From NCBI GenBank assembly GCA_036346255.1, contig JAYEVH010000443.1, forward strand, positions 186,001 to 250,000: a DNA stretch of 64,000 nt, read 5' to 3'. This document shows, one piece after another, positions 22,966-34,372 of this stretch. The notes under the pieces were generated by a model. The model saw nothing but the letters and a program-made list of their open reading frames with translations, was not told the DNA's origin and did not search any database. The first letter of the stretch is position 1. Each line of letters begins with the position of its first letter. The position numbers and the translations under genes are program-made. Source of the stretch: Ampelocalamus luodianensis. Taxonomy: Eukaryota > Streptophyta > Magnoliopsida > Poales > Poaceae.

Positions 22966-25900
22966 TGTGGGGACCCCGGAGTTATCTCCATAAAACCGAG
23001 ACTAAGCAAGGTCTTAGGGACATAACTCTGGATCTCCGGTAAAAGGATTCCAACTTAACTCAGTCTAAATGAGAGGCTTAACTAGAATCTAGAGCCCCGA
23101 CGATCATGCGCGCCACTCCTCTGCGAGCACTACATGATTGTCGGTTCCCCAAACAGTCAAGCACTACACTTAGCAAGTTAAATCGGAAGCCATGAACAGC
23201 GAGCATGACTTATATTGGCTCCCAAGATCAGCGACCAATATAACCATACTCTCGTACAACGTTGATCACATCCACACAACACTCATACATAATTAGTGAA
23301 AAAGTTATACATCATAGTTCCAAGTTTATAACTACATAAGTGGCCGACCGGACAAATTAAACAAGTTCATAGCGGAAGCAAGTAAATAAACCAAAATGCC
23401 TGCAGTGGTATGCCACATAACCCATCGGCAACCGACTGGGAGCTAAAGATAGCACACTACTCATCGATGTCGCCTAAATCGACACCGACAAGCTCATCGG
23501 TCTCGATATCTTCCTCACCTGTAAAAGCCAGCAAACATCTGGCTGAGTACCAAAGAGTACTCGCAAGTCTTACACAAATAAAAATAGTTATGCATAAGGT
23601 CTTTCAAAGGGAGGGCTCATATTGGCTTAGTTTTGCGAAAGAGACGCAACAATTTACAACCTACACATACTAGTTTTTCAAGTGCCATTTCAAAATCAGA
23701 TTTGAAGTAGAAGTAAAGCATGTGAATAAACAATGAACTGAGTAACAAGTTAAACATACAATTAGCAAAGTGGCTTCCCACTTTGACACTACAACAAGCA
23801 TGAACATCCCATTCATGATAGTTACCGAGTTCACCCACAATTTTACTTCCAAGTCTAACAATAGCGACCACAAATTTCAAGCGGTCGTCCATAACCGTGG
23901 ACACGGCTATTCGAATAGATTATACCTGCGGGTGTACTACTTACCCACACGGCTTGATTAGCCCGTAAGCCTCGGATGCCTCGAATATAGCATACTTCCT
24001 ATGGTGCGCCGTAGGGTAAATCAAGATATGGTCGTTTTTAGCAAGAAGATCCCATTGGGCTCGTCCCTCAACCCGGGCTCTAGGAAACACAAGGCGTTAA
24101 CATCTCCATCCTATCGGCCAAAAGGAACACAGATTTCACGGTCCTGTGCCCTTACAATTTCACCACCGTGGGACTCATCACAATGAATCTTCCCCTACTT
24201 AACCATACGGCACCCATATACCGCGTGTGATAGCACGAGTTTTACTTGAATTGCAACAACCCAAAGTTCGGTCCTTAATTGTCGGACAAGACAAACCACA
24301 TACCCAATCTCAGCACGAAGCAACATCACTAGCCAACACTTGTCGGACCAAGAACTCCTTTAAAATATCAAAATTTAACTCATAAAGCAGTCGAAGATCT
24401 GAAACAAAGGTATATAAAGAAAGTTGTGTGTATCCCATAATTGTCGGGTTATTCCCGACAATCAAACTACCGGTTCTAGACTTGCATGGCTAAGCAAACA
24501 CGAATAATAATTTCACATCCTATCATAAGCATTTCATCTTGGGATAATTCATGGATAGCCACAATGACAAGATAATAGGATGTGTCTAACTATTCATAAC
24601 AAAAATAGCGACATTATCAAAATAGCATGTAAGCAATTATCATTGCACTAACTTAACAAAACTGGGATCAAATATGGTGCAAAAGAAAGTTCAAATGATG
24701 CTTGCCTTGCTGGTAGAGTAATTGTTCGCTCTCGGTGGTGTAGGAGTCAATATCAATAGGCTCGGAATCTAGATAAATACAATACCGAATAAACATCGAG
24801 AAATGCCTCAAAATTCAAAATGCTAAAAAATGCATGATTTTTCTACAGTAGCTAAGTCATGATTTTTGATGATTTTTGGTGAAAGAATTATTCCATTTTG
24901 ATTTAGGATGGGAAAGTTATAAGGGTTTGAATTTCAGTTTTCGATATGTCTTCTTTGAGTAATTTAATTATGAGGTGAAAATTTGTAGAGCAGTGGTGAG
25001 TACATGGATTACATGGATAAATAGGCAATATTATTACAAGTTCAACAGAGTTGAGTTTGCCTCATTTGGAGTTTTCATGATTTAGTTACAAATTTCTAAA
25101 GTTATCAGCATTTTCTTTTGTAAAATTAATAGTGTTAATAGCTCATTTTCCAAATTAATGCTCTCTGTTACAGAGACATGTTTGAAACCAATTTTAATAC
25201 AAAGTTCATTAAAAATAAAATTTATCAGAAGTGGTTTCACTCATTTTGGAGTTAAAATGATTTAGTTATGCATTTTAGAAGTTAATACCAATTTTTAGTG
25301 TGTAAATTAAATGAATTTCGAATTTCATAAAGTATTTATTACTTTTTCTACCGAGTCACGTGTTAGCCGCAGTCGCCGACAGTGGGGTCTACGCAGCAGC
25401 GTACTCCACATACCGCTGGCCGACAAGTGGGCCGTGATCGGCGACCACTGACGCGCGGCATGCGCGCAAGGCAATCGGCCGCGCTGGTGAGCCGTTGGAT
25501 TAAGATCCAACGATCCAAAAGCGTGGCGCATTCGGGCAGCCCGAACGACCCAACTGATCCCGATCGCCCATTCCGCATCGCACGGTCCACAATCGTAGCG
25601 CAATCGGGTGGTCCGAACGTCCAACAGATCAGACCGTTGATGTCGCATCTGACGGTCCACAATGATCCCAGTGCATTTGATCACATAATGATACAGACGT
25701 GTTTAAGAGTCTGGGACCACACGCCGCCCGCTTTGTTTAGAAAACGTGTTGGTTTTCTGTACGTGGGGCCCGCATGTAAGTGGGTTTAGTTGCTCTTTTC
25801 CGACAGTAATCACATGCTAATGATTAACGTTTAATTTCTAATCATTTGCTAAGAGTCGCCGGCGTCACGACAACGGAGTCTCTCCGTGCGCTTGCCAATG

Positions 25901-27601
25901 ACTCGCCGGCGATTCCGACCACGCGGCGTGAAGCGAGGCATGTTTAGGTGCACAATAGTGTCGCGCTCCCAATGGTAGTAGTCCCGATTTACCGAGCCGG
26001 CGGCATCTGCGGCTAATGGAGTTGAGCCGCAAATTCTTACACAAAAACACATTAGGCAAAGTAGAGCTCGCAAAGAACCAACAAGCGAGTGCCCGTGTCC
26101 TAGGGACTAAGTGAAAGCTACCTGAGTGGAGGAAGGTGCTCGGGGAAGCTCGGAGTAGCGGAAGCTCTGTCGGCGCCGGAGAAGATGACGGCGGCGGCAC
26201 GACTTAACGTGAAAATGATGTTCTCAGCCGAATGGAGCAAAATGAGTGCTGGGTTAGCTCAAGGATCCTATGAGGATCTTTGTGAGAGCAAAGAATCGAC
26301 CAAATACTTACCAAATCGAAGTGGGAGATGAAAGGGGTGTTCTTAGGCCGAAAATGGATAAAACTTGATTCAGGGAACCTGTGCTGCAACAATGAAATAA
26401 GTTGAGGGGTTTTGATCAGCGGCCTAAAGCACGTGAGGTGACACGGTGGATTGAGGATAATACCTTTCAGATTCGAGAATGACAAGGTGAGCACCTTGGG
26501 TGCGCGCTCTAGGGTTCCAAAGAGCACGAAGCTGGACAGGGAGCTACAAGCAATGAAGTAGGCTCCCATTAGCAAAAATGGAGAAGGAATCAAGTAGGGA
26601 AATGAGGGCTACCACCCGGTGGAAGCTTACCCTAGAGATGCCGAGGCGAGAGCTCCCTTTTCGTCAGCCACCGAGAGGAAAAGTGAGGAAGAACGGGGTG
26701 CCGAGGGGGTATTATGCCCAGGCGATGACGGAGATGACAACGACATCAACCGGAGGAGCTCGGGATTAATTTACTGGGCGGTGGATTGATGGCGTGAGAA
26801 CCTTTCAACGGCTCGGAGCAGATCGTCTCGGCCGCATGGAACTCAGCTCCTGCGCGAGGTCAGGGATGGAACTGATAGCGCGGGCCACGGTGGCAGCGAG
26901 ACAAGGAATGGGAGGGAGCTAGTGCTACGTGGCTCCATGTGTGTTGTTGGATCTGGGCCTAACGGCTGAGATCTTAAGAGTTGCTTTGAACTGCCCAAGA
27001 GATGAGGAAATCTGAACCGTCAATTCTAGATCCTAAGGGCTGCATGTCTCGGTGCTAATTAATTGACTCGACCGAGTCGATTCGCGGAGTTGGGTTGAGT
27101 CTGGTGAAACGATGCTCGGCTAGGGTTTGGGCTGAGATTTGACTGAGATTTAATTTAGGGTTCTCCACTTTGACCAGGGTGCTAAAATAGAAATAATTTT
27201 TCCTAAAATCATGGAATAATTCCTGGGGGCTCCTGGGATAACCTAGTGTCCATAAAAATTAATGAACCCTACTGTTCATGATAAAAATTGTATAATTTAA
27301 TTTCAACCTTGATGTTGATCTCTAAATCATGTTTGAATTTTAGTAAGGTGTATACCAGCCCCAAAAATTTGGGAAAAATTATATTAATTCATGATAATTA
27401 ATATAGTATTTGAATAAATTATTTCCAGAGGATCTTTAGTAGTATTTATTTCGGTTTTTAGTTTGGAGTTCAAATTAAAGTGTATGTCTCATATGTATTT
27501 TGAGATTTTTTTTAAGTACAATATTTAAATAAAAAGTTTCAAAACATGATGCATGCTAATGAGATGCATAATAACTTCTTTATTAATTTGGGGGTGTGAC
27601 A
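22966..27601 (-). repeat. LTR-B, 4.6 kb 5' LTR
   Basis: Starts TGTGGGGACC and ends GGGGGTGTGACA on the plus strand, 4,636 bases. It aligns end to end with LTR-A, with scattered substitutions and indels, so the two copies are not a recent pair. The right flank (GGTAA) does not match the left flank (AACGC), as expected for one LTR of a longer element. The GC-rich block at 25340-26900 contains the dyad CCGTTGGATT-AAGATCCAACG (25492-25512), also found in LTR-A at 16607-16628. No gene is seen inside. Confidence 0.88.
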
Positions 27602-29891
27602 GGTAAATAGATAGCATTCTCTATTTTTCAAGTGTTATTGAAATAAGCAATCAAAAGAAACTTAGTTTTCGACATGAAAGTAGCAGGTGGAATGTCAACA
27701 GGGAAATCACGCCGAGACTGACCAGTTACGAAAGCTAACATACTGGACCAAAGCCGGTTTGGTTGAGTATGACATAAGACCTAGCAAATGGCTACCCTTA
27801 TATAATTAATTATATGAGCTACTCGACAACCGAAGTATTGTTAGCCTAGCCATGTCATAATCATGAAAGCAATGTAACTTTGTGAAAAAACTAAATGTCA
27901 GGAAAACAAACCAGGCGCTACTGGGCCAACAGCCTTTGCGACTAAGATTTCATCGCCGAGATTGATCTCGGCCTGCAAGTACCGCTAACGTCATGTGGTT
28001 CTCGAGCATGTAGTGGCTTTGTGGCCCTAAAAGTTCAGTGAGCAACAAGCATCCAAATTAAGCTATATGCATAAACAAGAGTATTTTGTAGGACGCAAAT
28101 AGTTCCATTTCCACTAAATGGTGTATTTCTCACTTCCTTTAGCTTTGTATATGAGCTATTTGGATTGAACTATTCGGTAAATCCACATATGCATTGTTCG
28201 ACAACTATGCGAAACATTGAGCCTAAGCTTTCAAGACCCTCCAACCCATATGAGGACACATCATTTTCATGAAATCTTCGATGCAATTCCAACCGATAAA
28301 TAACAATTCATGAATAGAGAGAATTCTGGTATTGTAATCTCCAAATACAGAAAGTAAAACTAAATCAAGCATATCACTCTGCAAAGCCATGCACAGAGAA
28401 CTCACAGTAGCATCATCCACATCACAGAGCAGGGGGTAGAGAGTGGAGGGAGGGTAGTAGTTACCTCAGGCGACGCGGCAGCACCACCGGCAGTAACCCA
28501 CCTCCATTCATCAACATGCATGAATGAACGCCCACAAATATCAATGAAATCAGTGAAACAATCAACACCAAAATCGGAACTAAATCAAAAAAAAAGGGAA
28601 AAACCACTAGGAAGCAGAAATCGGGCGAAGCGGTGCCGGCGGCCGGAGGCCACGCCGGCTGAGCTGGAGTAGGAAGGCACGTGAGCCGAAGCAACCGCGG
28701 GGAGGTGCAGGCGGGAAAGGCCCAGGGAGGCGCGGGGGGACCAGGGCTAGGCTGACACATCGGGGTGGAGGCGAGAGGTGGCGGCGCCATGGGGCCGGGC
28801 CCAGCCAGGGAGTTGGCGCAGGAAGGAGGTGGGAGCACCGCAAGGATAGCCGAGGGAGGCGGCGGGGCGAGCAGGCTCGCGCACGAGCCACGAGGATGTG
28901 AGTAGGTGCGGGACACAAGTCAAGCCGACGCAGAAACCGCCAAGAAGGAGGCGCCATGAGCCGATACCAAGCACCAGTAAGTATTGAGAATGGAGAGAGT
29001 GGAGAGGCGGGGATGCGCACACAGCGCGTGGGGAAGAGGACGCGCGTGGGAGGAAGAGGAGGGCAGGCGGTGTTGGTGAGAGGAGATAGGGGAGGTGGGG
29101 AGGAAGAGGGAGAGGCCGGCGTGGCTGGTGGAGAGGCACGGAGAGGGCAGCGGGTGAGGAAGAAAGTGGGAGCAGCGGCGGCTAGGGGGAGATCTAGCAA
29201 GCGGTATGGGAGGAAGAGGAGGCACCGTCTGGTGGGGATGGAGACCGAGGGGAGGCGTCGGAGGAAGTGGAGGAAGACGCGATGGGGAGGAAGAGGAGAG
29301 GCAGCGTGGATCGGTGGAGAGGCATCGAGAGGGCGGCGGGTGAGGAAGAAAGAGGGAGCGGTGGCGGCTGGGGGGGGAGATTTGGTGGGCAATATGGGAG
29401 GAAGAGGGAGGCACCGTGCGGTACTGGGATGGAGACCGAGGGGCGGCGCGAGGAAGTGGGGAAGACGGAGCGGCGACGGCGGTCGGAAAAGGGCGGGCGG
29501 CGTGAGAGGAAGAGGGAGGAGCCAGGAGGCTGAGGGGAATGGAGCGAGGGAAGGCGGCGGGGGCGTGGAGGCGGTGGTGAAATGGGGTGGAGAGCTAGGG
29601 ATTTGGGAGAGAAGTGGGCTGGTACAGGGAAAAGATGGAGCTGGAATATTTTTTTCACATGGCGCGATGCCAATTTTTTTTGCTGCGAAGAATTTTTCCA
29701 TCGTACGCGGACGAAAGCAATTAACTTGACGGTAAAATACTTTTTATTGAGAGTTGTATAAAAACCGTCAGCAAAATTTGAATTTTGCTGAGAGGATACT
29801 ATTCCCGTGATCGAAATAGTAAACTTTGACGGTCGATGCAACCCGTTAGTAAAATTGGTGGTTGTCAGATTTGTCTAGCTTTCTAGTAGTG
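27602..29891 (-). mobile_element. CACTA (EnSpm-like) transposon, terminal part
   Basis: The right boundary is the terminal repeat CTTTCTAGTAGTG (29879-29891), which on the minus strand reads CACTACTAGAAAG, the CACTA signature. Subterminal GACGGT/CCGTCA words follow inward (29730-29850). No opposite terminus is found; LTR-B cuts in at 27601. No transposase is seen. 27602-28460 is AT-rich with one short frame (28223-28420, minus) and plausible splice signals near 28388 and 28467 (minus strand), so a captured gene fragment is possible. 28600-29640 is GA/GGC-rich low-complexity sequence, with long proline-rich frames on the minus strand that I regard as compositional. Confidence 0.55.
29099..29460 (+). 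repeat. ~189 bp tandem duplication, GA/GC-rich
   Basis: Two adjacent units beginning near 29099 and 29288 share the order GAGGAAGAAAG, GGCGGCT, GTATGGGAGGAAGAG, GGCACCGT and GGATGGAGACCGAGGGG at matching offsets. A weaker third unit may follow to about 29520. The repeat lies inside the CACTA fragment. Confidence 0.75.
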
Positions 29892-30118
29892 AATTCAGAA
29901 GACCACGACCACACCTTCTCGAAACAAGCCTATGCGTCAATGAAATCTAGTGCCAGAAGAACAAGGGCAGCAGTGATGGCAGTCCAGGACATGTTGAGCC
30001 CCATGAGAAGCGAGATGAGCATCCCATGGGTCATGAGGTAAACGGCCGCCTTCCACATGAGCACCTTCCAGTTCCACCTCTTCTCCTTGGCCTCCTCCTC
30101 CTTAGAACTTGATATCAA
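29892..30118 (-). pseudogene. LSI2-like anion/silicon efflux transporter fragment
   Basis: Minus-strand frame with the segments KEKRWNWKVLMWKAAVYL, LISLLMGLNMSWTAITAA and LVLLALDFIDA, which resemble the central part of LSI2-type efflux transporters (ArsB/NhaD-like membrane proteins; identification from memory of the family). Two hydrophobic segments are visible. A TAG at 29930-29932 stands where the family has Gln after DA. After ACFEKV the sequence stops resembling the protein at a GTGTGG that could be a splice donor, so the fragment may keep intron sequence, which would argue for DNA-level capture and not a retrocopy. It is abruptly ended by the CACTA terminus at 29891 and runs into the inverted repeat on its other side. 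Confidence 0.6.
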
Positions 30119-30778
30119 GGTATGATTGGTTGCTGATACATGATGCTATTTTCCAGTCGGAGTACCTGTACATCCACGCCACTTTCTGAACATAACGATG
30201 TCTAATTACCTATCGACGACATCCAGTTAATTGGATGTCCACATGCTCTCCTGACAGCCATGCTTCTTGAACTTGCAGACTCGATGAAGTAGGTCGTGGC
30301 TACTGTCTCATCCTCCTCATGCTGCGTGGTGGGCTTAGTTGCTTTCTTAGGCGTACACACCGTCTGTAGTCTAAATATGTCTCTGATATGCTTTCTTTGG
30401 CGTACTCGCCGTTGCATAGCACAGACAGATCTACTCGCCATCTGTAGTCTAAATCTGTCTCGATATGCTTTCTTAAGCGTACTCGGTGCCACATAGCATA
30501 GACAGATCTAGACTACAGACGGTGAGTACGCCTAAGAAAGCAACCAAGCCCATCACGCAGCATGAGAAGGATGAGACAGCAGCCACAGCCTATTTCATCG
30601 AGTCTGCAAGTTCAAGAAGCATGACAGCCAAAAGAGCATGTGGACATCCAATTAACTGGATGTCGTCGATAGGTAATTGGACGTCGTTATGTTCAGAAAG
30701 TGACGTGGATGTGTAGGTACTCCAACTGGGAAGTGGCATCATGTATCAGCAACCAACCATTCCTTGATGTCAAGTTCT
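30104..30778. repeat. Long inverted repeat, ~280 bp arms, ~118 bp loop
   Basis: The left arm is 30104-30382 and the right arm 30501-30778. The arms match throughout with scattered substitutions: for example GTTGCTTTCTTAGGCGTAC at the inner end and AGAACTTGATATCAAGG against CCTTGATGTCAAGTTCT at the outer end. The loop contains a further partial copy of the arm's inner part. The left arm is contiguous with the transporter fragment, so the palindrome may be an inverted duplication of captured gene sequence. A transcript would fold into a long hairpin able to yield small RNAs. Confidence 0.85.
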
Positions 30779-31134
30779 ACGATGAGGTCATCCTTACATG
30801 TAAATCAGAACACAAGTTGTTTAGTGTTCTTATTGGGTTTAAAGAAAATTACATGCTTGTAATTAATAACTTCAACTTCAGTTCTACTGCTATTACTTCT
30901 GAGGCTGTGGTTTAGGAGGATTATACAAGCACTTGGAGGATTGGCATAAAGCAAATCACACACTTCAGTGTGTCATGTTCAATGAAGTATGTTGTGGTTC
31001 ACCTGCATGTTTAGGACCAACGGTCAAAGAGCGAGCTAGCTAGCTGAATTCAAGCCTCGAGTTAGCAAAAAATGTGCCTTTAAAACCAGCTTCATATTAA
31101 CTTGAGGCCTCCTTGTGCCAGTTTTAAAGGCACA
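30779..31134. other. Spacer with short inverted repeat, no gene
   Basis: No sustained coding frame after about 30910. TGTGCCTTTAAAAC near 31072 is mirrored by GTTTTAAAGGCACA near 31117, a small hairpin. Confidence 0.5.
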
Positions 31135-31473
31135 AGGAGCCACTACTTGGAGACTTTATAGAGAAGAGATCATCATAGACAGTTTTATCTACAAATCGTG
31201 TATGATATATAAGCTATCATAGACGATTTTATCTACAAACTGTCTGTGATACATCAACTATCACAGATGGTTTCATCTACAAACCGTCTATGATAGTCAA
31301 TTATCACAAACGGTTCCGAGTTAATAACCGCCGGTGATAGTATACATCACAGACGATTCAAAAACCATTTGTGATGACCTCATGTTATTACTAACCCATA
31401 AACTCAGACGACTCACGAAATCGTCTGTGATGACGCTTTTGAACCGCTTGTGAAGACCTTTTCTGTAGTAGTG
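31135..31473 (-). mobile_element. Second CACTA transposon terminus with hairpin subterminal repeats
   Basis: Ends in CTTTTCTGTAGTAGTG (31458-31473), on the minus strand CACTACTACAGAAAAG, a classic grass CACTA end. The adjoining 300 bases carry repeated TATCA-YAGACGGTTT words, three of them arranged as ~36 base hairpins. The opposite end is not found; the captured transporter fragment and palindrome to the left may belong to this element. Confidence 0.7.
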
Positions 31474-31721
31474 ATAGTTACCACCTCTTAGGGAACTGCT
31501 CCAACCGACAAGTCTATGAGAGTCTATTGAGATTCTTTAATTTGTCTGCTCGAGAATATCGAGTCTGTCTTTACAACTCAAGTGAAATTACCTTTTTGAC
31601 TAAGTCTATTCCTAGTCGAACGAAATAGTTCGACCATCATTCTATGACCACCATGTAGTCGTAAGATTTTCTATGACCTCCTTTCCAAATAAGTTATTTT
31701 CGCTTGAAGTTGGGGGCTAGA
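31474..31721 (+). other. 3' internal remnant and PPT of a Tat-type element
   Basis: Non-coding, ending in GAAGTTGGGGGCTAGA, which resembles the polypurine tract of Tat-lineage gypsy elements immediately before an LTR start. No frame is recognisable. Confidence 0.45.
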
Positions 31722-32609
31722 TGACGAGGATATAACAATCCTTATTTTACTATTTATCTGTAATTCTTATTATAGATGTTCATATCTTTATATTTATCTT
31801 AAAGTATACTTCTTAATGCCCATAAGGGAGAAACTTAACCATAAGGTCGTAAGCGTTTCTACGATCACCCCATGGTCGTAAGCCTTTCTACGACCATGGC
31901 ATAGTCGTAAGCTTCTGTTCGTAGAGCTTCCTATCTCAAGGTTGGCTACGACAACCCTATAACCGATAAAGCCTGCTGACTTGTGGGCCTAGTCGATTAC
32001 AGAGTCCTATGTGTCGTGTTCAACACACAGAGCAGTTATTCTCCAGAATAACTGCATGATTCATATCTCTATCTCTGACGATAACTGTTTGGCGACATGG
32101 GGGTGTTGTCTCTATGACAATAACTTCCATTAACCACTTCATCCTCTGAAACGATGAGACGCCTCTTGGCCTGGAGAAACTGTCACCCCTTCATGCGCTA
32201 TATAAAGACTAGAGTTAGAAGACCGGAGAGAGGGCAATCCGGAGCACAAGACGTTAAGCATTAGTCTTCCTCTTGATTGTATTCAGCACATTCAATATAG
32301 CCACATAGGAGTAGGGTTGTTATTCTCTCCGGAGAAAGCATGAACTTGTATAAAATCCATGTGTCATTCTCTGCGTGGTTCTAATCTTAGGAGATCTCCC
32401 GAAACAAACAATCATACGTAAGATCGGTACTAGATCACCGACAAGAATCATAACACTATGATCATTCGATCAACCCATTCTGTAATGTCTCTATTGTATT
32501 CTTATACATTCGTTGTGTCCACGACGATAAAGGACCTTCATTTAGATTGTGCTCTCGTATTATTTTCACGGATAAGCTTGATAGGGGATAATAAGCTCGA
32601 TCATCAACA
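31722..32609 (+). repeat. Tat-lineage gypsy LTR
   Basis: About 890 bases from TGACGAGGAT to TCATCAACA. It contains the stretch CACATAGGAGTAGGGTTGTTA followed by a GTATAAAATCCATGTGTC-like segment that is characteristic of grass Tat-group LTRs. TATATAAAG at about 32200 is a plausible TATA region. A hairpin CCATGGTCGTA / TACGACCATGG lies at 31870-31899. No primer site follows, so it is a 3' or solo LTR. Confidence 0.65.
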
Positions 32610-32826
32610 AACATAATATCTTCTACAAAAAGCTCGGCCAAAGCTCGAGCATGGCTCGAAAAAGGTTAACAACTAGACTTTAACATTAGAAGGAATGGGA
32701 TAAGTCGAGCCATAGCCACACTATTCGAGCTCGGCTCATTTGGAGCTCGAGCTCAAGTAGCTTAGCTGGAGCTCAATCTTTTTTTACAGCATTATGCACA
32801 AGGGTGCTAGTTAGGGGCCTTGGGGC
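32610..32826. other. GAGCTCG-rich spacer
   Basis: Repeated AGCTCG, GAGCTC and GCTCGAGC words between 32630 and 32775, then TTTTTTTACAG. No gene. It directly precedes the E4 LTR and shows no target duplication with sequence right of 50495. Confidence 0.6.
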
Positions 32827-32968
32827 TGTTAGAGATATATGTATAGTGTGTTATTCCCCATTGTTATGAGGGGTTATTTGCATATTCACCACCTGTACTT
32901 TGTGTATATATACTGGCCCTTTGGCCCCCTGGTAATACAAGTTGCTATTCCTAACATGGTATTAGAGC
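32827..32968 (+). repeat. 5' LTR and primer-binding site of E4
   Basis: LTR 32827-32956, starting TGTTAGAGATATATG and ending TATTCCTAACA, 130 bases. It is followed without a gap by TGGTATTAGAGC (32957-32968), an initiator tRNA-Met primer site variant. The 3' copy is at about 50375-50495. Confidence 0.9.
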
Positions 32969-33907
32969 TAATTAGGTTTTCCTCTCCCAGACGCACAACT
33001 CGTCCTCCTCGCCTAGCCGCGCGGCGGCGGCTTCCTCGCTCTAGCTCCACCGCCGTCGGTTTCCATCCAGCGCCGCTGAAGTCACCGACGATCGCGGCCG
33101 TTGCCGCCGTCACTTGGGCCGTCACGTCGCTCGGGAAGCCGCAGTCACCGCTCTGGGAGCCGCTGCCGTCATCGTGCCTCGTCTTCATCGCCGGCTTCGA
33201 GGAGGATTCGTGCTCGTCATCACGCTGACCCGAGCTCCTCTTCCTGTACCGGCAGCTCATGCAGCCCCTGGATCAGGCCGCCGTCGCTTCGACCAGCATC
33301 GATCGGATCCGGCCGCCCTCACCCCGTTGGTGCTAGATCCGGGTGTCCTCGTCCAGATCCTCGCCACCTCTACTCGGTGGCATCATCCTCACCGTATCTG
33401 TGCGTCTTCGTCGTTGTCTAGCGGCTGCCGTGGAGACGCTCGCCGCATGTCGTCTTCATCACCATTGGTGTCCGGTGCCCTAGGCCTCTCCTGCTCTTCC
33501 TCGCCGGATCCGAACGCTCTCGCATCACTGGTGCCAGATCCATCTTCCTCAATGTCGACCGGTGTTGTCTTCCTCGGCGTCGCCTCATCTTTGTCGGTCT
33601 TCCTCAATCGTCGTCGGTGCGCCACCATCGCCGTTTTTCGCCCGTCGCCGGCGTGATCACTGGTCTCGTAGCCGCCGCCGCTTGAACCGCCAAGGGGAAC
33701 CCTATCCCTCGTGTGTCTCCCCTTCGCTCTCTGTTGGGCCATCGAAGGCCCCATGCGTCCCCCTTTAGTGCGAGTCAGGCTAACAGCCGGCCCACACAAC
33801 AAGAAAAAAAATGAAAAGAAAAAAATTCGTTCTAACCGCCGCGCCGTCTATCGTCGCCTGTTAGACTTTGTTGTCTTGGTCGTTACGTCGTCCAGCGCCG
33901 CCTACCA
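32969..33907 (+). other. GC-rich leader of E4, gag N-terminus not found
   Basis: CpG-rich sequence resembling a plant 5' leader, with open frames only by composition. The capsid-type UBN2 region expected after a copia primer site is absent, so the gag front was deleted or replaced. Confidence 0.5.
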
Positions 33908-34372
33908 ATGGACCCTATTTCCATTCCTCGCCTGAGTGGTGCTGGTCTGATGCCACTCCCCTCCGTGTTCACCGCTCGTCCACCTGCTACACCGCTTGCT
34001 CCACGCTTTAGCACACTGCCTCCTCTAGCGGCTGCCACAGGTGGTGGTGGCCGCCCTCCATCTAGCGGTGGTCGTCCTCACTGCTCCTACTGCGACAAGG
34101 TCGGCCATATTGAGTCCCAGTACTATAAGAAGCAACGACATCTTTCTCGCCGTTCTTCTACTAGCACTGGCACTGGTGCTTCTACATCGACTCCTTCAGT
34201 GTTTTCTCTCACTGAGCAGGAGATAGCCAGACTTCGACGCCTGCTTGCCGCTTTAGGTTCTCCCTCAACAGGTTCTGCAAGTCCTGCTACTGACTCTTCG
34301 AGCACTGCAAAACAACCTCCTACACAGTCAAGTCCTCGTGGATCCTTGATTCTGGAGCATCTTTTCACATGA
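33908..34372 (+). pseudogene. E4 gag remnant with defective zinc knuckle
   Basis: A 154-codon frame, Pro/Ser/Thr-rich, with one CCHC-like knuckle CSYCDKVGHIESQYYK at about residue 58 whose last Cys is Tyr. This is the C-terminal gag part only. The protease begins in an overlapping frame at about 34345. Confidence 0.75.

Noticed and set aside
28607..29701. 364-codon minus-strand Pro/Ser-rich frame
   Set aside because: It lies in purine-rich low-complexity repeats where several frames are open at once; no domain, no codon signature, and a tandem repeat explains it.
29892..30118. Active LSI2-type gene
   Set aside because: Only ~75 codons, an in-frame TAG, and abrupt ends at a transposon terminus and a palindrome.
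33101..33802. Frames of 106-180 codons in the E4 leader
   Set aside because: CpG-rich leader with three frames and the opposite strand open; no gag motif.
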